38,412 nucleotides of DNA, from positions 1-38,412 of the IMG/VR virus record IMGVR_UViG_3300025000_000239. The stretch is one strand, 5' to 3'. This stretch comes from a virus. Positions within the stretch are counted from its first letter, which is position 1, and each line of letters starts with the position of its first letter. Shown in pieces: positions 37,427 through 38,412 of this stretch. Below the pieces are notes generated by a model that did not search any database, was not told where the DNA came from, and saw only the letters and a program-made list of their open reading frames with translations. The translations under genes were made by a program, and so were the position numbers.

Positions 37427-38412
37427 TGTCTGAAGCACCCTTCCCCCTCAACTCCCGCGTGGTGGCTTACCTGCGCGATTCTGGTGGCGAGGATCAGGAT
37501 CTCTCCGTTGCCCAGCAGCAGGTCTTCATCCAGGACTGGTGCATCCAAAATAATCTGGTACTCACCACCATCTTTGCCGATGTCGCCACCCCCGGATCCT
37601 CCACGATCGGTCGTGACCAATTTCGCAAGCTCATTGATCATTTCCACAACCCAGACTGCCATGATGCAGGCGTCATCCTCTGGAAGTTTTCCCGCTTCTC
37701 GCGCGATATCGACGATGCCCAATTCTACAGGGCAGATCTGCGCCGCCGCGGCTATACCGTCCACTCCATCCAGGATAACATCCCAGACACCACCGACGGC
37801 CGCATTTACGAAGCCCTCATTGACTGGATGAACAACAAGTTCCTGGAGGATCTTTCGATGGATGTCAAACGCGGTCTTCATCACCTGGTAACCACTTACG
37901 GCGCCCTGCCCGGCACCCCTCCCCGCGGATTCATGCGGGAACCGGTGGCCATCGGTTCCCGCCGCGATGGATCCCCACACACCGCCTGCCGCTGGTCCCC
38001 GGATCCTGAAAAGTGGGATCTCTGCCTGCAAGCCTGGACCATGCGCGCCCGTGGCATTTCTATCCGCCAAATTCACAAGGAATTGCATCTTTTTTCCAGC
38101 ACAAGCTCTTACACGAGCTTCTACACCAACCCCCTCTACCTCGGCGAGCTGCATTATGGGGATTTAGTCATCAAAGACTACACCACGCCCATGGTCACCC
38201 GCGAGATCTGGGATATCGTGCAGGAATTGAACCAGGCCAATTCAGCCGGGCATTCTCCCCTGCACAGGAGGACTAATGACCGCCATCCCCGCCGTGAAAA
38301 CAGTACCTTTGTGCTCAGCGGCTTGTTGCACTGCCCGCGCTGCGGCTCCCTGATGAACGGCATGAGCGTGCGCTCCCGCAAGTCCGGACTTTTCGAGTAT
38401 TACCACTGCAGC
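37426..38412 (+). CDS. int: Large serine recombinase (integrase), N-terminal part
   Basis: The first 329 residues of the integrase, continuing at base 6 of the window. The catalytic domain has VAYLRDSGG (nucleophile Ser19), DLSVAQQQVFI and VILWKFSRFSRDIDDAQFY, the conserved resolvase-fold motifs. The recombinase domain follows (GLHHLVTTYGALPGTPPRGF, YTSFYTNPLYLGELHYGD), then the start of the zinc ribbon (LLHCPRCG). The ATG overlaps the stop of the Excalibur gene by one base (TAATG), so both are made from one message. Large serine integrases join attP to attB alone and need a directionality factor to excise; no such factor is recognised here. Confidence 0.95.
   Translation, partial: MSEAPFPLNSRVVAYLRDSGGEDQDLSVAQQQVFIQDWCIQNNLVLTTIFADVATPGSSTIGRDQFRKLIDHFHNPDCHDAGVILWKFSRFSRDIDDAQFYRADLRRRGYTVHSIQDNIPDTTDGRIYEALIDWMNNKFLEDLSMDVKRGLHHLVTTYGALPGTPPRGFMREPVAIGSRRDGSPHTACRWSPDPEKWDLCLQAWTMRARGISIRQIHKELHLFSSTSSYTSFYTNPLYLGELHYGDLVIKDYTTPMVTREIWDIVQELNQANSAGHSPLHRRTNDRHPRRENSTFVLSGLLHCPRCGSLMNGMSVRSRKSGLFEYYHCS
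38287..38412. repeat. Terminal direct repeat, right copy (circular overlap)
   Basis: Identical to bases 6-131; see the left copy. It lies within the integrase zinc-ribbon coding region. Confidence 0.95.

Overview
The window looks like one complete temperate siphovirus genome, opened at an arbitrary point inside its integrase gene. The last 126 bases (38287-38412) repeat bases 6-131, so the molecule closes into a circle of about 38.29 kb. The integrase, a large serine recombinase of about 547 residues, reads in frame across the join. HK97-type capsid, protease, portal and terminase genes plus a tail module with a tape measure gene place it among long-tailed tailed phages. The host is probably a member of Chloroflexota, perhaps Anaerolineae. 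This is an inference from the Thr/Pro/Ala-rich linker of the Excalibur-domain protein and from host-type dispersed repeats (GTCATTGCGAGG...GAAGCAATC, a GGGCAACCG palindrome and a CACGAA-type repeat). No tRNA, rRNA or CRISPR array was seen. Layout: a short plus-strand lysogeny block runs 36239 to the window end and on through 1-788. It holds a small HTH repressor, a DUF4236/Excalibur membrane protein and the serine integrase, and stops at a bidirectional terminator at 761-786. All other genes are on the minus strand and are read from 36125 down to 806. The early part (36125-22458) starts at a strong promoter facing the repressor promoter. It encodes a small ribbon-helix-helix (RHH) protein, small unknown proteins, a XerC/D-type tyrosine recombinase, a primase-helicase, a ParB-ParA-RHH partition set with two iteron clusters, and a run of overlapping small genes ending with an MmcB-like nuclease. 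The late part (22271-806) has a consensus promoter followed about 40 nt later by an intrinsic terminator. It then encodes two membrane proteins (holin candidates), both terminase subunits, a portal fused to a MuF-type domain, protease, capsid, head-tail connectors, tail tube, tail chaperones with a -1 frameshift signal, tape measure, tail tip proteins, a receptor-binding cassette, a second tyrosine recombinase and a two-enzyme lysin. The most unusual points are: (1) a perfect 13-bp inverted repeat spanning 51 bp inside the 3' end of the serine integrase, with the geometry of an attP for this enzyme class; (2) three site-specific recombinases in one 38-kb phage; (3) a plasmid-like partition set beside helically phased decamer repeats around an AT-rich core, a candidate origin or centromere; (4) dispersed repeats that supply overlapping stop/start codons between genes; (5) duplicated leader hairpins with covarying arms; (6) a portal-MuF fusion whose linker is made of host-type repeats; and (7) a late promoter with a terminator in its leader. 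All functions are inferred from sequence features read by eye; no database search was run.
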